A stretch of 64,000 bases of DNA from Paraburkholderia caledonica NBRC 102488 (lineage in GTDB: Bacteria > Pseudomonadota > Gammaproteobacteria > Burkholderiales > Burkholderiaceae), in the NCBI RefSeq assembly GCF_000685095.1, contig NZ_BAYE01000002.1:186001-250000 (forward strand). The letters are read 5' to 3'. Made by a program: the position numbers and the translations under genes. Positions 30,170 through 39,895 of this stretch are shown here, piece by piece; position 1 is the first letter of the stretch; every line of letters begins with the position of its first letter. The notes under the pieces were generated by a model. That model saw nothing but the letters and a program-made list of their open reading frames with translations. It ran no database searches and had not been told where the DNA came from.

Positions 30170-31291
30170 TCAGCGCGATTCGATCGAGCCGTCGCTATGC
30201 GGATAAGTAACGATGCCCCATGCGAGCGGCAACTGGCCGATTTGCGTAATCGGCTGATAGCTGCGCGCATCGAGCACATAGACCGCATCCGAGCGCCCGC
30301 AGGCCACCAGCAGCTTCGCGCCGTCCGGCGTAAAGCTGAAGTGCCAGCAGCGTTGTCCCACCGGAACGTCGGCGAGATGCTCGTAGCTGTGGCCGTCGAA
30401 CACCTGGACCGTCTTGTCGCGCGCCGCGGCGACGAAGAGTCTCTTGCCCTCCGGACCGTATGCCACCCCGTATGGACCCAGCTTGGTATCCACGGTCCGG
30501 ACGACCTTGAACGTGTGCGCGTCGATGACGACCAGCTTGCTCAACGACTCGAGCGTGACCACGTATTCCTTGCCGTCCGGCGACAGGCGGATGCCGCGCG
30601 GACGCCCGCCCGCCGCGAGCTTCACGGTTCTGAGCGGTGCTCCGGTGCGCGCGTGATAGACGGAAACCGTGTCGTCGCCTTCGTTCGTGACGAGCATGCT
30701 CTTGCCGTCGCGCGAAAACTCTATGCCCTCGGTTTCGTGACCGCTCGTCACCGAACGCACCACGCGCCAGGTTTTCATATCGACGATCGCGATCTCGGCG
30801 GGCGGCTTGTTGGCATCGTCATCGTCGTCGGCATGCGGTTTGTTGCCTGACTCGTTGGCCGGCTTGCCGGGCTGCGCGTTCGCGGCGGGCGGCCCGCCGT
30901 CTTCGCCCGGCTCGTATGTCACATACGCATAGCCGTTGTGCACACGCACAAACTCCGGATTCTTGCCGATTTTCACGCGCTGCACGACTTCCCCGGAAGC
31001 CGTATCGATGACGGCGAGGTCGCCGGTATTCTTGTTGGCCACCAGGAGGCGCGATCCATCCGCATTCAGGCTCAGCCCGCGCGGGCCGCCTTCGCCGACA
31101 GGAAACGTCCTCGTTAGCGTCATCTTGTCGAGGTCGATCACGCCGACACCGGCCTTCTCGCTCGTCACATAAGCCGTTGGCGCCGCGGCTAGCGCCGGGG
31201 CGGCCGCGAATGCGGCAAAGACAGCCGCGGCAGCCGCAGCTAAAACGATGGGACGTCCCCCTGTTGTTATACGAACGCGTGTCTCCAGCAT
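30170..31291 (-). CDS. Periplasmic YVTN-type beta-propeller protein (PQQ-associated family)
   Basis: A 373-residue exported protein: signal peptide (~1-37, AAAPALAAAPT), then repeated blades of the type DGSRLLVANKNTGDLAVIDTA. It resembles the beta-propeller family associated with PQQ-dependent catabolism. An insertion at about 128-166 is Pro/Asn/Gly-rich and ends in five consecutive aspartates (155-159) between two blades. The ATG at 31291 has a GGAG site. Its neighbours (receptor, pqq, exbB) suggest a periplasmic binding or redox-partner role, not proven. Confidence 0.82.
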   Translation of the reverse strand: MLETRVRITTGGRPIVLAAAAAAVFAAFAAAPALAAAPTAYVTSEKAGVGVIDLDKMTLTRTFPVGEGGPRGLSLNADGSRLLVANKNTGDLAVIDTASGEVVQRVKIGKNPEFVRVHNGYAYVTYEPGEDGGPPAANAQPGKPANESGNKPHADDDDDANKPPAEIAIVDMKTWRVVRSVTSGHETEGIEFSRDGKSMLVTNEGDDTVSVYHARTGAPLRTVKLAAGGRPRGIRLSPDGKEYVVTLESLSKLVVIDAHTFKVVRTVDTKLGPYGVAYGPEGKRLFVAAARDKTVQVFDGHSYEHLADVPVGQRCWHFSFTPDGAKLLVACGRSDAVYVLDARSYQPITQIGQLPLAWGIVTYPHSDGSIESR

Positions 31292-31552
31292 ATTTTGTTA
31301 CTCCGTTGTGAAAGCGCTGTACCGCGCAGGCCCGGCATTCAAGCAAAGTAGTTCATTAAAGGAACGTTTGACAACGCAGAGGGGCAGGAAATTTTCCCGA
31401 ATTGACTCAGCAGCTGCAGTATCCGTTCTAAAACGCCGCTCCGCAGCGGAGAATGAATGCGCAGACTCGACGATGCGGCGCACGTCGCCTGCTTGTAGTC
31501 CGCTAGTCGCCTGCGTTTCGCTTTTCATGCGAAGCGACTTGAAGGAAACGGT
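31292..31552. promoter_or_regulatory. Divergent region between beta-propeller and exbB-like genes
   Basis: These 261 bases separate two outward-facing genes and should hold both promoters. I can identify only the ribosome sites at each end (CGGAG for the propeller, GAAGGA for exbB). Confidence 0.35.
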
Positions 31553-32269
31553 ATGCAGCACTATGGTGTCGCGAACGTCTGGCAGAGCGGCGATCTCGTC
31601 ACACGCGCGATCCTCGGCACGCTTTTCATCATGTCCATCGTGTCGTGGACGGTCATCGTCGTCAAGCTGTGGCACGTCGTGCGCATCAAGCGTGTGACCG
31701 GCCGCACCGACGCATTGTTCTGGCAAGCGGACAGCTTCGAACACGGGCTCAAAGACCTGGGCGGCCTCGATAGTTATGTTGGCGACGCATCGGCGGCAGT
31801 CCTGCGCGACAATCCGCTTCTGGCGCTTGCTGTGGCCGCCGCGGAAGCCGCGGCTCATCACCGGCAAAACAGGCCGCATCTGCAAGACCGCATCGGCGTG
31901 TCGGACTGGATCGCGCGCCGCCTGCAGGGCACCATCGACGACATCATCGCCCATATGCAAAGCGGTCTCGCCGTGCTGGCGTCGATCGGCAGCACCGCGC
32001 CATTCGTCGGCCTCTTCGGCACCGTGTGGGGCATTTACCATGCGCTGATCGTGATCGGCGAAACGGGACAGGCGTCGATCGATCATGTTGCCGGACCTGT
32101 CGGCGAGTCGCTCATCATGACTGCATTCGGGCTCTTTGTCGCAATACCCGCGGTGCTCGGGTACAACGGCCTGACGCGCGCGAACAAGTCGATCGTCACC
32201 CGGCTCAAGCGCTTTGCGCATGGACTGCACGCGTACTTCGTCACCGGCCTGCAACTGCCGCGCGCGTGA
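31553..32269 (+). CDS. ExbB/TolQ/MotA-family proton-channel protein, without ExbD
   Basis: A 238-residue inner-membrane protein with three hydrophobic segments (~18-38, ~135-160, ~175-198) and the conserved LASIGSTAPFVGLFGTVWGI and ESLIMTAFGLFVAIPAV of ExbB/TolQ proteins. These energise TonB-dependent receptors with the proton gradient. No exbD or tonB lies beside it. Its closeness to a TonB-dependent receptor suggests that it powers that receptor together with ExbD/TonB made elsewhere. The ATG at 31553 follows GAAGGAAAC. Confidence 0.88.
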   Translation: MQHYGVANVWQSGDLVTRAILGTLFIMSIVSWTVIVVKLWHVVRIKRVTGRTDALFWQADSFEHGLKDLGGLDSYVGDASAAVLRDNPLLALAVAAAEAAAHHRQNRPHLQDRIGVSDWIARRLQGTIDDIIAHMQSGLAVLASIGSTAPFVGLFGTVWGIYHALIVIGETGQASIDHVAGPVGESLIMTAFGLFVAIPAVLGYNGLTRANKSIVTRLKRFAHGLHAYFVTGLQLPRA

Positions 32270-32447
32270 CGCGATAGCGCACGAGCCTGTACTCACGCGG
32301 CGCGCGCGCAGCGTTGAAAGCCGTTAAAGGATCGGTTATCACGGTCCAAAGAAACTCTGAGTTCAAATTGCCGTGCCGCTCCGCTATCGTGACTGCATCC
32401 CAGCGACATGCATGACGCCGCTCTGCAAACATGAAGAGGACTGGCTC

Positions 32448-33218
32448 ATGCAAGCCTTGATCTTCGATGTCGACGGCACGCTTGCCGATACCGAAAGCGC
32501 GCACCTGCACGCGTTCAATGCGGCATTCGCAGAAGCCGGTCTCGACTGGCACTGGGACGAAGCGCTCTACTCGCGTCTTCTCGAGGTAGCGGGCGGCAAG
32601 GAGCGTCTGCTGCATTACTGGCGCATTGCCGACCCGCAGGAAGCCGAGGGCTCGGGCGTGAGCCGCGTCATCGACACGGTGCACGCGATCAAGACCCGTC
32701 ATTACGCGGCCCACGTGCGCAACGGCGGGTTGCCGTTGCGGCCCGGCATCGCGCGGCTGATCGACGAAGCCGCCGAGGCCTCCATTCCCGTGGCAATTGC
32801 GACGACCACCACGCCGGCGAATCTCGATGCGCTGTTACAAGGCCCCCTCGGCCCCGACTGGCGCAGCCGTTTCGCCGCGATCTGCGACGCGAGCACCACG
32901 CACAAAAAGAAGCCTGCGCCCGATGTCTACCTCGACGCGCTTCGGCAACTCGGTCTGCCAGGCGCGGCCTGCATGGCGTTCGAAGATTCCGCCAACGGTC
33001 TGCGGGCGGCGCGCGCGGCACTCATACCGACCGTCGTCACACCGACCGCATACACGTCGCAGGATTCTTTCGACGGCGCGTTAGCCGTGCTGCCTCATCT
33101 CGGCGATCCTCTTACGCCGATCCCATCTGGAACGACAGGCGAGCGGCCCGCATGGGTGGACCTCGACACGTTGCACCGCTGGCACCGCAATGCGTTGAAC
33201 GAGGCCGCTGCCGTATGA
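32448..33218 (+). CDS. cbbY: CbbY, HAD-type xylulose-1,5-bisphosphate phosphatase
   Basis: Removes xylulose 1,5-bisphosphate, an inhibitory by-product of RuBisCO. A 256-residue HAD hydrolase with [11 protein letters not shown] (catalytic aspartates D8/D10), ATTTTPAN (motif II threonine), a KKKPAPDVY motif III lysine and the FEDSANGL motif IV. The ATG at 32448 has AGAGGA upstream; the frame extends further 5' but without family resemblance. It overlaps cbbZ by ATGA, although the main cbb operon is 23 kb away. Confidence 0.9.
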   Translation: MQALIFDVDGTLADTESAHLHAFNAAFAEAGLDWHWDEALYSRLLEVAGGKERLLHYWRIADPQEAEGSGVSRVIDTVHAIKTRHYAAHVRNGGLPLRPGIARLIDEAAEASIPVAIATTTTPANLDALLQGPLGPDWRSRFAAICDASTTHKKKPAPDVYLDALRQLGLPGAACMAFEDSANGLRAARAALIPTVVTPTAYTSQDSFDGALAVLPHLGDPLTPIPSGTTGERPAWVDLDTLHRWHRNALNEAAAV

Positions 33219-33907
33219 GCAAGCAACCTGTTTTATCGCCGCAAGCGCGAACACGTGCCGTGCTGATCGACCTCGACGGCACGATGGTTCACACCGCGCC
33301 GGATATCGTCGAAGCGGCGAGCCGCATGCTCGCCGACTTCGGTCGGGCGCCGTTGCCGTTCGACACGGTCAGCAGCTTTATCGGCAAAGGTGTTCCGAAC
33401 CTCGTTCGACGCACCCTCGAAGCGGCGGCGCTGGACAGGCAACTAAAAATGAGCGACGGGCTGGCGACTTTTCATCGGCACTATGAACAGACCAATGGCA
33501 AGCATGGCCATGTGTTTGCGCACGTCGCCGCGGGTCTCGGCGAGCTTCGACAGCTCGGCTACCGGCTTGCATGCGTCACCAACAAACCCGAGGCGCTTGC
33601 AGCGCCGTTGCTACTGATGACAGGCCTCGCGGATCATCTCGATCTGCTGGTCGCAGGCGATTCGATCGAGCGCATGAAGCCCGATCCCGAACCGCTGTGG
33701 CACGCTTGCCGATTGCTGGGCGTAGATGTGGATTGCAGCGTGCTGGTCGGCGATTCGCCGGTGGACGTGAGCGCCGCGCGAGCGGCCGGTATGCCGGTGT
33801 TCATCGTCAGCTACGGGTATGGCGGGCCGGATGGCCCTGAGGCGTTGCAATGCGATGCGCTGATCGATTCGTTCGCGCAACTGCCTGCTCTGCTTCTTCC
33901 GCACTAG
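33215..33907 (+). CDS. cbbZ: CbbZ, phosphoglycolate phosphatase
   Basis: Dephosphorylates 2-phosphoglycolate from RuBisCO oxygenation. A 230-residue HAD hydrolase: [13 protein letters not shown] (motif I), CVTNKPEA (II), [10 protein letters not shown] (III) and [15 protein letters not shown] (IV), all in the Gph pattern. Start ATG 33215 overlaps the cbbY stop, so the pair is coupled. A general housekeeping gph role is also possible. Confidence 0.92.
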   Translation: MSKQPVLSPQARTRAVLIDLDGTMVHTAPDIVEAASRMLADFGRAPLPFDTVSSFIGKGVPNLVRRTLEAAALDRQLKMSDGLATFHRHYEQTNGKHGHVFAHVAAGLGELRQLGYRLACVTNKPEALAAPLLLMTGLADHLDLLVAGDSIERMKPDPEPLWHACRLLGVDVDCSVLVGDSPVDVSAARAAGMPVFIVSYGYGGPDGPEALQCDALIDSFAQLPALLLPH

Positions 33908-34129
33908 AACCTACGACGGATACCGACAATCGCCCTCGCTTGCGAATCTGTACAGTGCTAGTCCCGCTTCGCGTGCCTGACTGGAATCCATCATCTTTGT
34001 CCTGAGCGTCAGCGGCGCACGTGTCCGCACCGCTGGCCGATTTCACCGCGAATGCTGGCTCTCCCACATACCGGCGGCTTACAGGTTGTCATGCTGACAA
34101 CTCAGGCGCACGCGCGAAAGGAGGTCGCC

Positions 34130-34408
34130 ATGTCGGTTTATGTAGATGAAGGATTCCGGCCCTGTGTCACGGAGCGCGCGACGGTCGCGTTCAGGGTGTG
34201 CCGCGACGACCGGGCGCAGATTTTCGAAGTGAGCGCGGATGCGTTGATCGCCTTTTGCGGCGCGGCAAGCGCGCGAAAAAAGGACTTACTGCTCGCCTTC
34301 GAAGCCGCGCAAAACGAGATTCTCACGGTGGCCGCCCAAAAGTGGACCTTTACGCCGAGTGAGCCCGTTCGGCTCGGTGTCGACGAATTCCGTATGATCA
34401 TGCATTAG
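34130..34408 (+). CDS. Small uncharacterised protein, DUF1488-like
   Basis: A 92-residue soluble protein, MSVYVDEGFRPCVTERATV onward, with no signal peptide or membrane segment. Length and the pattern of an N-terminal beta-strand region followed by a KKDLLLAFEAAQNEI helix resemble DUF1488 proteins, but I am not certain. The ATG at 34130 has an exceptionally strong AAAGGAGGT ribosome site at 34117-34125, which fixes the start and suggests high expression. It lies just before a PhnD-like gene on the same strand. Confidence 0.6.
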   Translation: MSVYVDEGFRPCVTERATVAFRVCRDDRAQIFEVSADALIAFCGAASARKKDLLLAFEAAQNEILTVAAQKWTFTPSEPVRLGVDEFRMIMH

Positions 34409-34438
34409 TCAGCAAAATAGGTAAGCAAGACTCGCGTC

Positions 34439-35230
34439 ATGACCTGGATCGCCGCCCTGCCGATGTACAACGTCACGCCCTCGCTCGAGACCGAGTGGCG
34501 CGGTTGGCTTTCCGACGTCTTGCGCATGGTCAAGCCCGCGTGCCGCATCGTCGAACCCGACGAAGAATTGCACGGCTTCTGGCGCCGGCCCAATCTCTTG
34601 ATGTCGCAAACCTGCGGCTATCCGTTGATGCACGGCTTGCACGAACAGGTGCAGTTGATCGCTACGCCGCGCTTCGACGCGCCTGGTTGCGAAGGTGCGC
34701 ATTACTCGAGCGTGCTGGTCACGCGCCCGGATGCGCCGTTCGATACGCTCGCGTCGCTCAGGGGCGCACGCGCCGCCTACAACCAGGACGATTCGAATAG
34801 CGGCATGAATGCGCTCCGCCACGCGGTCGCGCCGCACTCCCATGAGGGTGCGTTCTTCCGCGCTGCGGTGCGCACCGGTTCGCATGTCGGCTCGCTATGG
34901 GCCGTCGCGGAGAACCGGGCGGACGTCGCCGCGATAGATTGTGTGACGTTCGCTTTTGTTTGCGATGAAATGCCGGAACTCGCACGGCGTGTCAGGCGCA
35001 TAGGCATGACAGCGGCCTCGCCGGGTCTGCCTTTAATCGCATCGGACACGGTGCCCGCCGCAACGGTGGAAGCGTTGCGCGAGGCGCTTAACGAAGCGCT
35101 CGCACTGCGGCCCGATCGCGCACGACGTTTGCGTTTGCAGGGCTTTTCCACGTTGCCGCTCGACGACTATAAACGCATTGCGCAACTGGAAAACGAGGCG
35201 CGCGCGGCCGGGTATACGCGTCTCGGCTGA
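34439..35230 (+). CDS. PhnD-like phosphate/phosphonate-type substrate-binding protein
   Basis: A 263-residue type-2 periplasmic-binding-fold protein of the PhnD-like group (SQTCGYPLMHGL, VLVTRPDAPFDTLASLRGA, NQDDSNSGMNALR). It has no visible signal peptide and no ABC transporter genes beside it, so it may act in the cytosol or be an orphan sensor; ligand unknown. It converges on liuD with a 40-base gap. Confidence 0.75.
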   Translation: MTWIAALPMYNVTPSLETEWRGWLSDVLRMVKPACRIVEPDEELHGFWRRPNLLMSQTCGYPLMHGLHEQVQLIATPRFDAPGCEGAHYSSVLVTRPDAPFDTLASLRGARAAYNQDDSNSGMNALRHAVAPHSHEGAFFRAAVRTGSHVGSLWAVAENRADVAAIDCVTFAFVCDEMPELARRVRRIGMTAASPGLPLIASDTVPAATVEALREALNEALALRPDRARRLRLQGFSTLPLDDYKRIAQLENEARAAGYTRLG

Positions 35231-35270
35231 GGTTTCGTTGCGGCTTTTACGCAGCCGGAAATGATCGCGC

Positions 35271-37304
35271 CTATTCCACGTCCAGCACCAGAAGCTGCGC
35301 ACCATCGGCCACCTGATCGCCAACCGCATACAGCACTTCAGACACCGTGCCTGCTGCCGGGGCGCCGATCGTGTGCTCCATTTTCATCGCTTCCATCACG
35401 ATTAGCGGCGTGCCTTTCTCCACGACCGCGCCCGGCTCGACCAGGACCGCGATCACCTTGCCGGGCATCGGCGCGGTCAAGCGGCCTTCGCCATGTTCGG
35501 CGTCGGCGGCATGTGCGAGCAGGTTCTGCCACTCGAAGGCCAGCGCATGACCGAGACAGAACACATGGAACGTATCGCCGTCGATAAACACACGGCCCGT
35601 GGCGCGCGCATCGCCTATCGTCGCGCGGTATTCGTGCAAGCCCGCGCCGCTGGACCATGAGAAAGCTTCGCGCACGCCGTCGTGTTCGAGCGTTTGTGTC
35701 GCGCCGTCGCGTGCAAAAGCGACTGTGAACGGGCTGCCGGTTTCCCCGCTGTTTTCGATAGCGAGCCAGCCCAGCGTTTGCGTGAAGCCGCTGTTCAGGC
35801 GCCAGTGCGATAGCGCGTCCCACGGCGACGCGCCGTGCGCGGTGCCGCCCTCGCGCGTGAGCAGCGCGGCGCACGCGAGCGCGAGCGCTTCCTTGAATGG
35901 CTTCTTTACCGGCGCGAACAACGCCTCGTGATGCCGCTCGATCAGGCCCGTATCGAGGTCCCCCGTCGCGAACGGCTCGCTCTCGACAATGCGTTGCAGA
36001 AACTCGACATTGGTGTGCGGACCGACCACCTCGCACGCGTGCAGCGCACGGCTCATTCGCGCGAGCGCGTCCTCCCGCGTCGCGCCGTGTACGATCAGCT
36101 TCGCGATCATCGGATCGTAGAACGGCGTGATCGTGTCGCCCTCGCGCACGCCGCTGTCGATGCGCACGGGCGCCTTGCGGCTTTCGCCCGCGCCCGCATC
36201 GATCGCGAATTCCACGCCTTCAGGCATGCGCAAATGCTTGAGCGTGCCGGTCGAAGGCAGAAACCCGCGAGCCGGATGTTCTGCGTAAATGCGCGCCTCG
36301 ATTGCGTGGCCGTCAATCTTCAACTGGTCCTGCGTGAGCGGCAGCGGTTGGCCGGCGGCTACGCGCAGTTGCCATTCCACCAGGTCCTGACCGGTGATCA
36401 TTTCCGTCACCGGGTGCTCGACCTGCAAGCGGGTGTTCATCTCCATGAAATAGAAATCGCCCGTGGCCGTCATGATGAATTCAACGGTACCGGCACCCAC
36501 GTAGTTCACGGCGCGCGCGGCGGCCACTGCGGCCTCGCCCATTTCGCGCTTGATTTGCGCGGACAATCCCGGCGCGGGCGCTTCTTCCAGTACCTTCTGA
36601 TGACGCCGCTGCACCGAGCAGTCGCGGTCAAACAGATAAACCGCGCCGCCGTGACGATCCGCGAAGACCTGCACTTCGACGTGACGCGGCCGCGTCAGAT
36701 ACTTTTCAATCAGCACTCGATCGTTGCCGAAACTGCTCGCCGCCTCGCGCTTGCACGAAGCGAGCGCCGCGACGAAGTCCTCGCTGCGCTCGACAACACG
36801 CATGCCCTTGCCGCCACCGCCCGCACTGGCCTTGAGCAGCACCGGATAGCCGATCGCGTCCGCCTCGCGATGCAATAGTTCGGGGTTCTGATCATCGCCG
36901 TGATAACCGGGAACGAGCGGCACCGCCGCCGCGTGCATTAGCGCCTTTGCCGCGGCTTTCGAGCCCATCGCGGCGATCGCTTCGACCGGCGGTCCAATGA
37001 ACACAATGCCGGCGGCTTCGCATGCATGCGCGAAGTCTTCGTTCTCCGACAGGAAGCCATAGCCGGGGTGCACGGCCTGTGCGCCGGTTGCGCGCGCCGC
37101 CTCAATAATGCGCGCTACGCGCAAATAACTTTCCGCCGCGGTCGCGCCGCCGATATGCACGGCTTCGTCGCAGGCGCTGACGTGCTTTGCATAGGCGTCC
37201 GCGTCTGAATAAACGGCCACACTCGCAATGCCGAGCCGCTTGCAGGTCGCCGCGACGCGGCACGCGATTTCGCCCCGGTTTGCAATCAGGATCTTGTTGA
37301 ACAT
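35271..37304 (-). CDS. liuD: 3-methylcrotonyl-CoA carboxylase, biotin-containing alpha subunit
   Basis: Carboxylates biotin and carries it to methylcrotonyl-CoA in leucine breakdown. The 677 residues have the biotin carboxylase domain (KILIANRGEIACRV start, KASAGGGGKGMR ATP grasp, EMNTRLQVEHPVTE), a linker and a C-terminal biotinyl domain with K641 in EAMKM. The ATG at 37304 is the start. Last gene of liuABCD here; a liuE (HMG-CoA lyase) gene is not adjacent. Confidence 0.95.
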   Translation of the reverse strand: MFNKILIANRGEIACRVAATCKRLGIASVAVYSDADAYAKHVSACDEAVHIGGATAAESYLRVARIIEAARATGAQAVHPGYGFLSENEDFAHACEAAGIVFIGPPVEAIAAMGSKAAAKALMHAAAVPLVPGYHGDDQNPELLHREADAIGYPVLLKASAGGGGKGMRVVERSEDFVAALASCKREAASSFGNDRVLIEKYLTRPRHVEVQVFADRHGGAVYLFDRDCSVQRRHQKVLEEAPAPGLSAQIKREMGEAAVAAARAVNYVGAGTVEFIMTATGDFYFMEMNTRLQVEHPVTEMITGQDLVEWQLRVAAGQPLPLTQDQLKIDGHAIEARIYAEHPARGFLPSTGTLKHLRMPEGVEFAIDAGAGESRKAPVRIDSGVREGDTITPFYDPMIAKLIVHGATREDALARMSRALHACEVVGPHTNVEFLQRIVESEPFATGDLDTGLIERHHEALFAPVKKPFKEALALACAALLTREGGTAHGASPWDALSHWRLNSGFTQTLGWLAIENSGETGSPFTVAFARDGATQTLEHDGVREAFSWSSGAGLHEYRATIGDARATGRVFIDGDTFHVFCLGHALAFEWQNLLAHAADAEHGEGRLTAPMPGKVIAVLVEPGAVVEKGTPLIVMEAMKMEHTIGAPAAGTVSEVLYAVGDQVADGAQLLVLDVE

Positions 37305-37376
37305 GAGTTGTCTCGATCTCGGGATATTCTTCTGGTGAAGGCCTGCGGGCGCCTCGGAATGTCAGTGAGCCGCGCT

Positions 37377-38162
37377 TCAATCACGCCAGGCAGGCGTGCG
37401 CTTTTCAAGGAACGACGCGACGCCTTCGCGGCCTTCCGCGCCGGCTCGCGTGCGCGCGATGCGCGCGGCCGTATCTTCGATCAGCGCATCGTTCAACTCG
37501 CGGCCCGCCATGTCCTGCACGAGCTGCTTGCAATTGCGCACCGCTTGCGGACCGTTCGCGCACAGCGTTTGCGCGATCTGCTGCACGGTGGCATCCAGTT
37601 GGCCGGCGCTGACCGCTTCGCCGACGAACCCAAGGCGCAGCGCCGTCGCGCAGTCGAACTGCTCGGCGGTGATGAAATAGCGGCGCGACGCCTGCTCGCC
37701 CAGCGCGCGAACCACGTAGGGCGCGATCGTCGCCGGAATGAGACCTAGACGCGCCTCCGACAGGCAGAAGCGAGCGCTTTCCACCGCCACCACGACGTCG
37801 CACGCCGAGATCAGTCCCATGCCGCCCGCATAGGCGTCGCCATTTACCCGAGCGATTACCGGCTTGCTGCAGCGATAGATGGACGACAGCATGTTCGCGA
37901 GCAGCATCGCGTCGGCGCGGTTCTCCTCGTCGGAGTAGGCGGCCATCTTCTTCATCCAGTTCAGATCGGCGCCCGCGCAAAAAGCCTTGCCGTTCGCGGC
38001 CAGCACGACCGCGCGCACGTCGTCGCGCGTGTCCAATGCCGTGAACGCCGATGTCAGTTCGGCGATCATTGTTTCGTTGAACGCGTTGCGCACGTCCGGA
38101 CGATTCAGCGTAACGGTTGCAACGTGCCCGGCGAATTCGACATTCAGTGTTTCATAGTGCAT
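37377..38162 (-). CDS. liuC: Methylglutaconyl-CoA hydratase (enoyl-CoA hydratase family)
   Basis: Hydrates 3-methylglutaconyl-CoA to HMG-CoA. A 261-residue crotonase: oxyanion segment GKAFCAGADLNWMKKM, YAGGMGLISACDVVVA, and the catalytic glutamate region SEARLGLIPATIAPYV, as in liuC proteins. The ATG at 38162 (MHYETLNVEF) is preferred over an ATG five codons upstream. It lies between liuB and liuD. Confidence 0.93.
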   Translation of the reverse strand: MHYETLNVEFAGHVATVTLNRPDVRNAFNETMIAELTSAFTALDTRDDVRAVVLAANGKAFCAGADLNWMKKMAAYSDEENRADAMLLANMLSSIYRCSKPVIARVNGDAYAGGMGLISACDVVVAVESARFCLSEARLGLIPATIAPYVVRALGEQASRRYFITAEQFDCATALRLGFVGEAVSAGQLDATVQQIAQTLCANGPQAVRNCKQLVQDMAGRELNDALIEDTAARIARTRAGAEGREGVASFLEKRTPAWRD

Positions 38163-38190
38163 CGTGGCGGCTCCCATGCGTCGTGCTGCG

Positions 38191-39798
38191 TCACATCCGG
38201 AACACGCCGAAGCGCGTATCTTCAATCGGCGCATTCATCGCAGCCGACAGACCGAGACCGAGCACGTCGCGTGTTTGCGCCGGGTCGATAACGCCGTCGT
38301 CCCACAAACGCGCGCTCGCATAGTACGGATGGCCCTGATGCTCGTATTGCTCGCGAATCGGCTGCTTGAAGGCTTCTTCCTCGTCGGCGCTCCATGAGCC
38401 GCCTCTGCTTTCGATACCGTCGCGCCTGACCGTGGCCAGGACCGACGCCGCCTGTTCGCCGCCCATTACCGAAATGCGCGCGTTCGGCCACATCCACAGA
38501 AAGCGCGGCGAAAACGCGCGGCCGCACATGCCGTAATTGCCCGCGCCGAAAGAGCCGCCGATGATCACCGTGAACTTCGGCACTTTCGCCGTGGCCACCG
38601 CCGTTACCATCTTTGCGCCGTTACGTGCGATGCCTTCGTTCTCGTACTTGCGGCCCACCATGAAACCTGTGATGTTCTGCAGAAATACGAGCGGGATCTT
38701 GCGCTGGCAGCACAGTTCGATAAAGTGCGTGCCCTTCAGCGCGGACTCGGAAAACAGAATGCCGTTGTTTGCAATGATGCCGACCGGATGGCCCCAGATA
38801 TGCGCGAAGCCGCACACAAGCGTCGTGCCGTAACGTGCCTTGAATTCGTCGAATGCAGAGTCGTCGACAATGCGCGCGATCACCTCGCGAATATCGAACG
38901 GCTTTCTCGTATCCACCGGAATCACGCCGTACATGCTCTTCACGTCGTAGCGCGGCGGCTTCGGCTCCTGCAGCATGAGCGCCACATGCTTCGTGCGGTT
39001 AAGATTGCCGACGATGCTGCGCGCAATCGCCAACGCATGCGCGTCGTTTTGCGCAAGGTGATCGACCACGCCGGACAGACGCGTATGCACGTCGCCGCCG
39101 CCGAGGTCTTCTGCGCTGACCACTTCGCCGGTTGCGGCTTTCACGAGCGGTGGACCGCCGAGAAAGATGGTCCCCTGATTCTTCACGATGATCGATTCAT
39201 CGCTCATTGCCGGGACATAGGCTCCGCCTGCGGTGCAGGAGCCCATTACCACAGCAATCTGCGGAATGCCCGCTGCAGACAGATTCGCCTGGTTGTAGAA
39301 GATGCGGCCAAAGTGGTCGCGATCGGGAAATACGTCGTCCTGATTCGGCAGGTTTGCGCCGCCCGAGTCGACGAGATACACGCACGGCAAGTGGTTTTCC
39401 GCAGCGATTTCCTGCGCACGCACGTGCTTCTTGACCGTGACCGGATAGTACGTGCCGCCTTTGACCGTCGCATCGTTGCAAACGATCACGCACTCGTGGC
39501 CCGCAATCCGCCCGATACCGGTGATCACGCCGGCGCCCGGCGCGTCGTCGTTATACATGCCGTAGGCTGCGAGTTGCGAGAACTCGAGAAACGGGGTGCC
39601 CGGGTCGAGCAGCTTTTCGATGCGCTCGCGCGGCAGCAATTTGCCGCGCCCTGTGTGCTTTTCGCGTGCTGCCTGCCCGCCGCCCAGCGCGAGCTGTTCG
39701 ATCTTCGCACGAAGATCGGCGACCAGCGCCTCGAGCGCCGCCGCGTTTGCGCGGAAGTCGTCGGAGCGCGGGTTCAGCCTGGATTCGATGATCGGCAT
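38191..39798 (-). CDS. liuB: 3-methylcrotonyl-CoA carboxylase, carboxyltransferase beta subunit
   Basis: Transfers the carboxyl group from biotin to 3-methylcrotonyl-CoA. The 535-residue protein has two crotonase-like halves: [17 protein letters not shown] and [16 protein letters not shown] in the first, [20 protein letters not shown] in the second, all characteristic of MCC beta. ATG 39798 has GGAGAAG upstream. It follows liuA after a 97-base gap containing a stem-loop. Confidence 0.96.
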   Translation of the reverse strand: MPIIESRLNPRSDDFRANAAALEALVADLRAKIEQLALGGGQAAREKHTGRGKLLPRERIEKLLDPGTPFLEFSQLAAYGMYNDDAPGAGVITGIGRIAGHECVIVCNDATVKGGTYYPVTVKKHVRAQEIAAENHLPCVYLVDSGGANLPNQDDVFPDRDHFGRIFYNQANLSAAGIPQIAVVMGSCTAGGAYVPAMSDESIIVKNQGTIFLGGPPLVKAATGEVVSAEDLGGGDVHTRLSGVVDHLAQNDAHALAIARSIVGNLNRTKHVALMLQEPKPPRYDVKSMYGVIPVDTRKPFDIREVIARIVDDSAFDEFKARYGTTLVCGFAHIWGHPVGIIANNGILFSESALKGTHFIELCCQRKIPLVFLQNITGFMVGRKYENEGIARNGAKMVTAVATAKVPKFTVIIGGSFGAGNYGMCGRAFSPRFLWMWPNARISVMGGEQAASVLATVRRDGIESRGGSWSADEEEAFKQPIREQYEHQGHPYYASARLWDDGVIDPAQTRDVLGLGLSAAMNAPIEDTRFGVFRM

Positions 39799-39827
39799 TG
39801 CGTGGCTTCTCCTGTGTCGATCGGAGA

Positions 39828-39859
39828 ATCGGAGTCGGCGCTTTAGCGCTTACTCCGAT
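39828..39859. other. Intercistronic stem-loop between liuA and liuB
   Basis: ATCGGAGT and ACTCCGAT form an 8-bp outer stem; after a 2x2 mismatch an inner GCGCT/AGCGC stem closes on a tiny loop. The 9-mer AGCGCTTAC within it recurs over the liuA stop codon (39891-39899). It may affect relative liuA and liuB mRNA levels; there is no T-run. Confidence 0.5.
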
Positions 39860-39895
39860 CTCATGCCGCTTGTTTGGAAGTTGGCGCGTGAGCGC

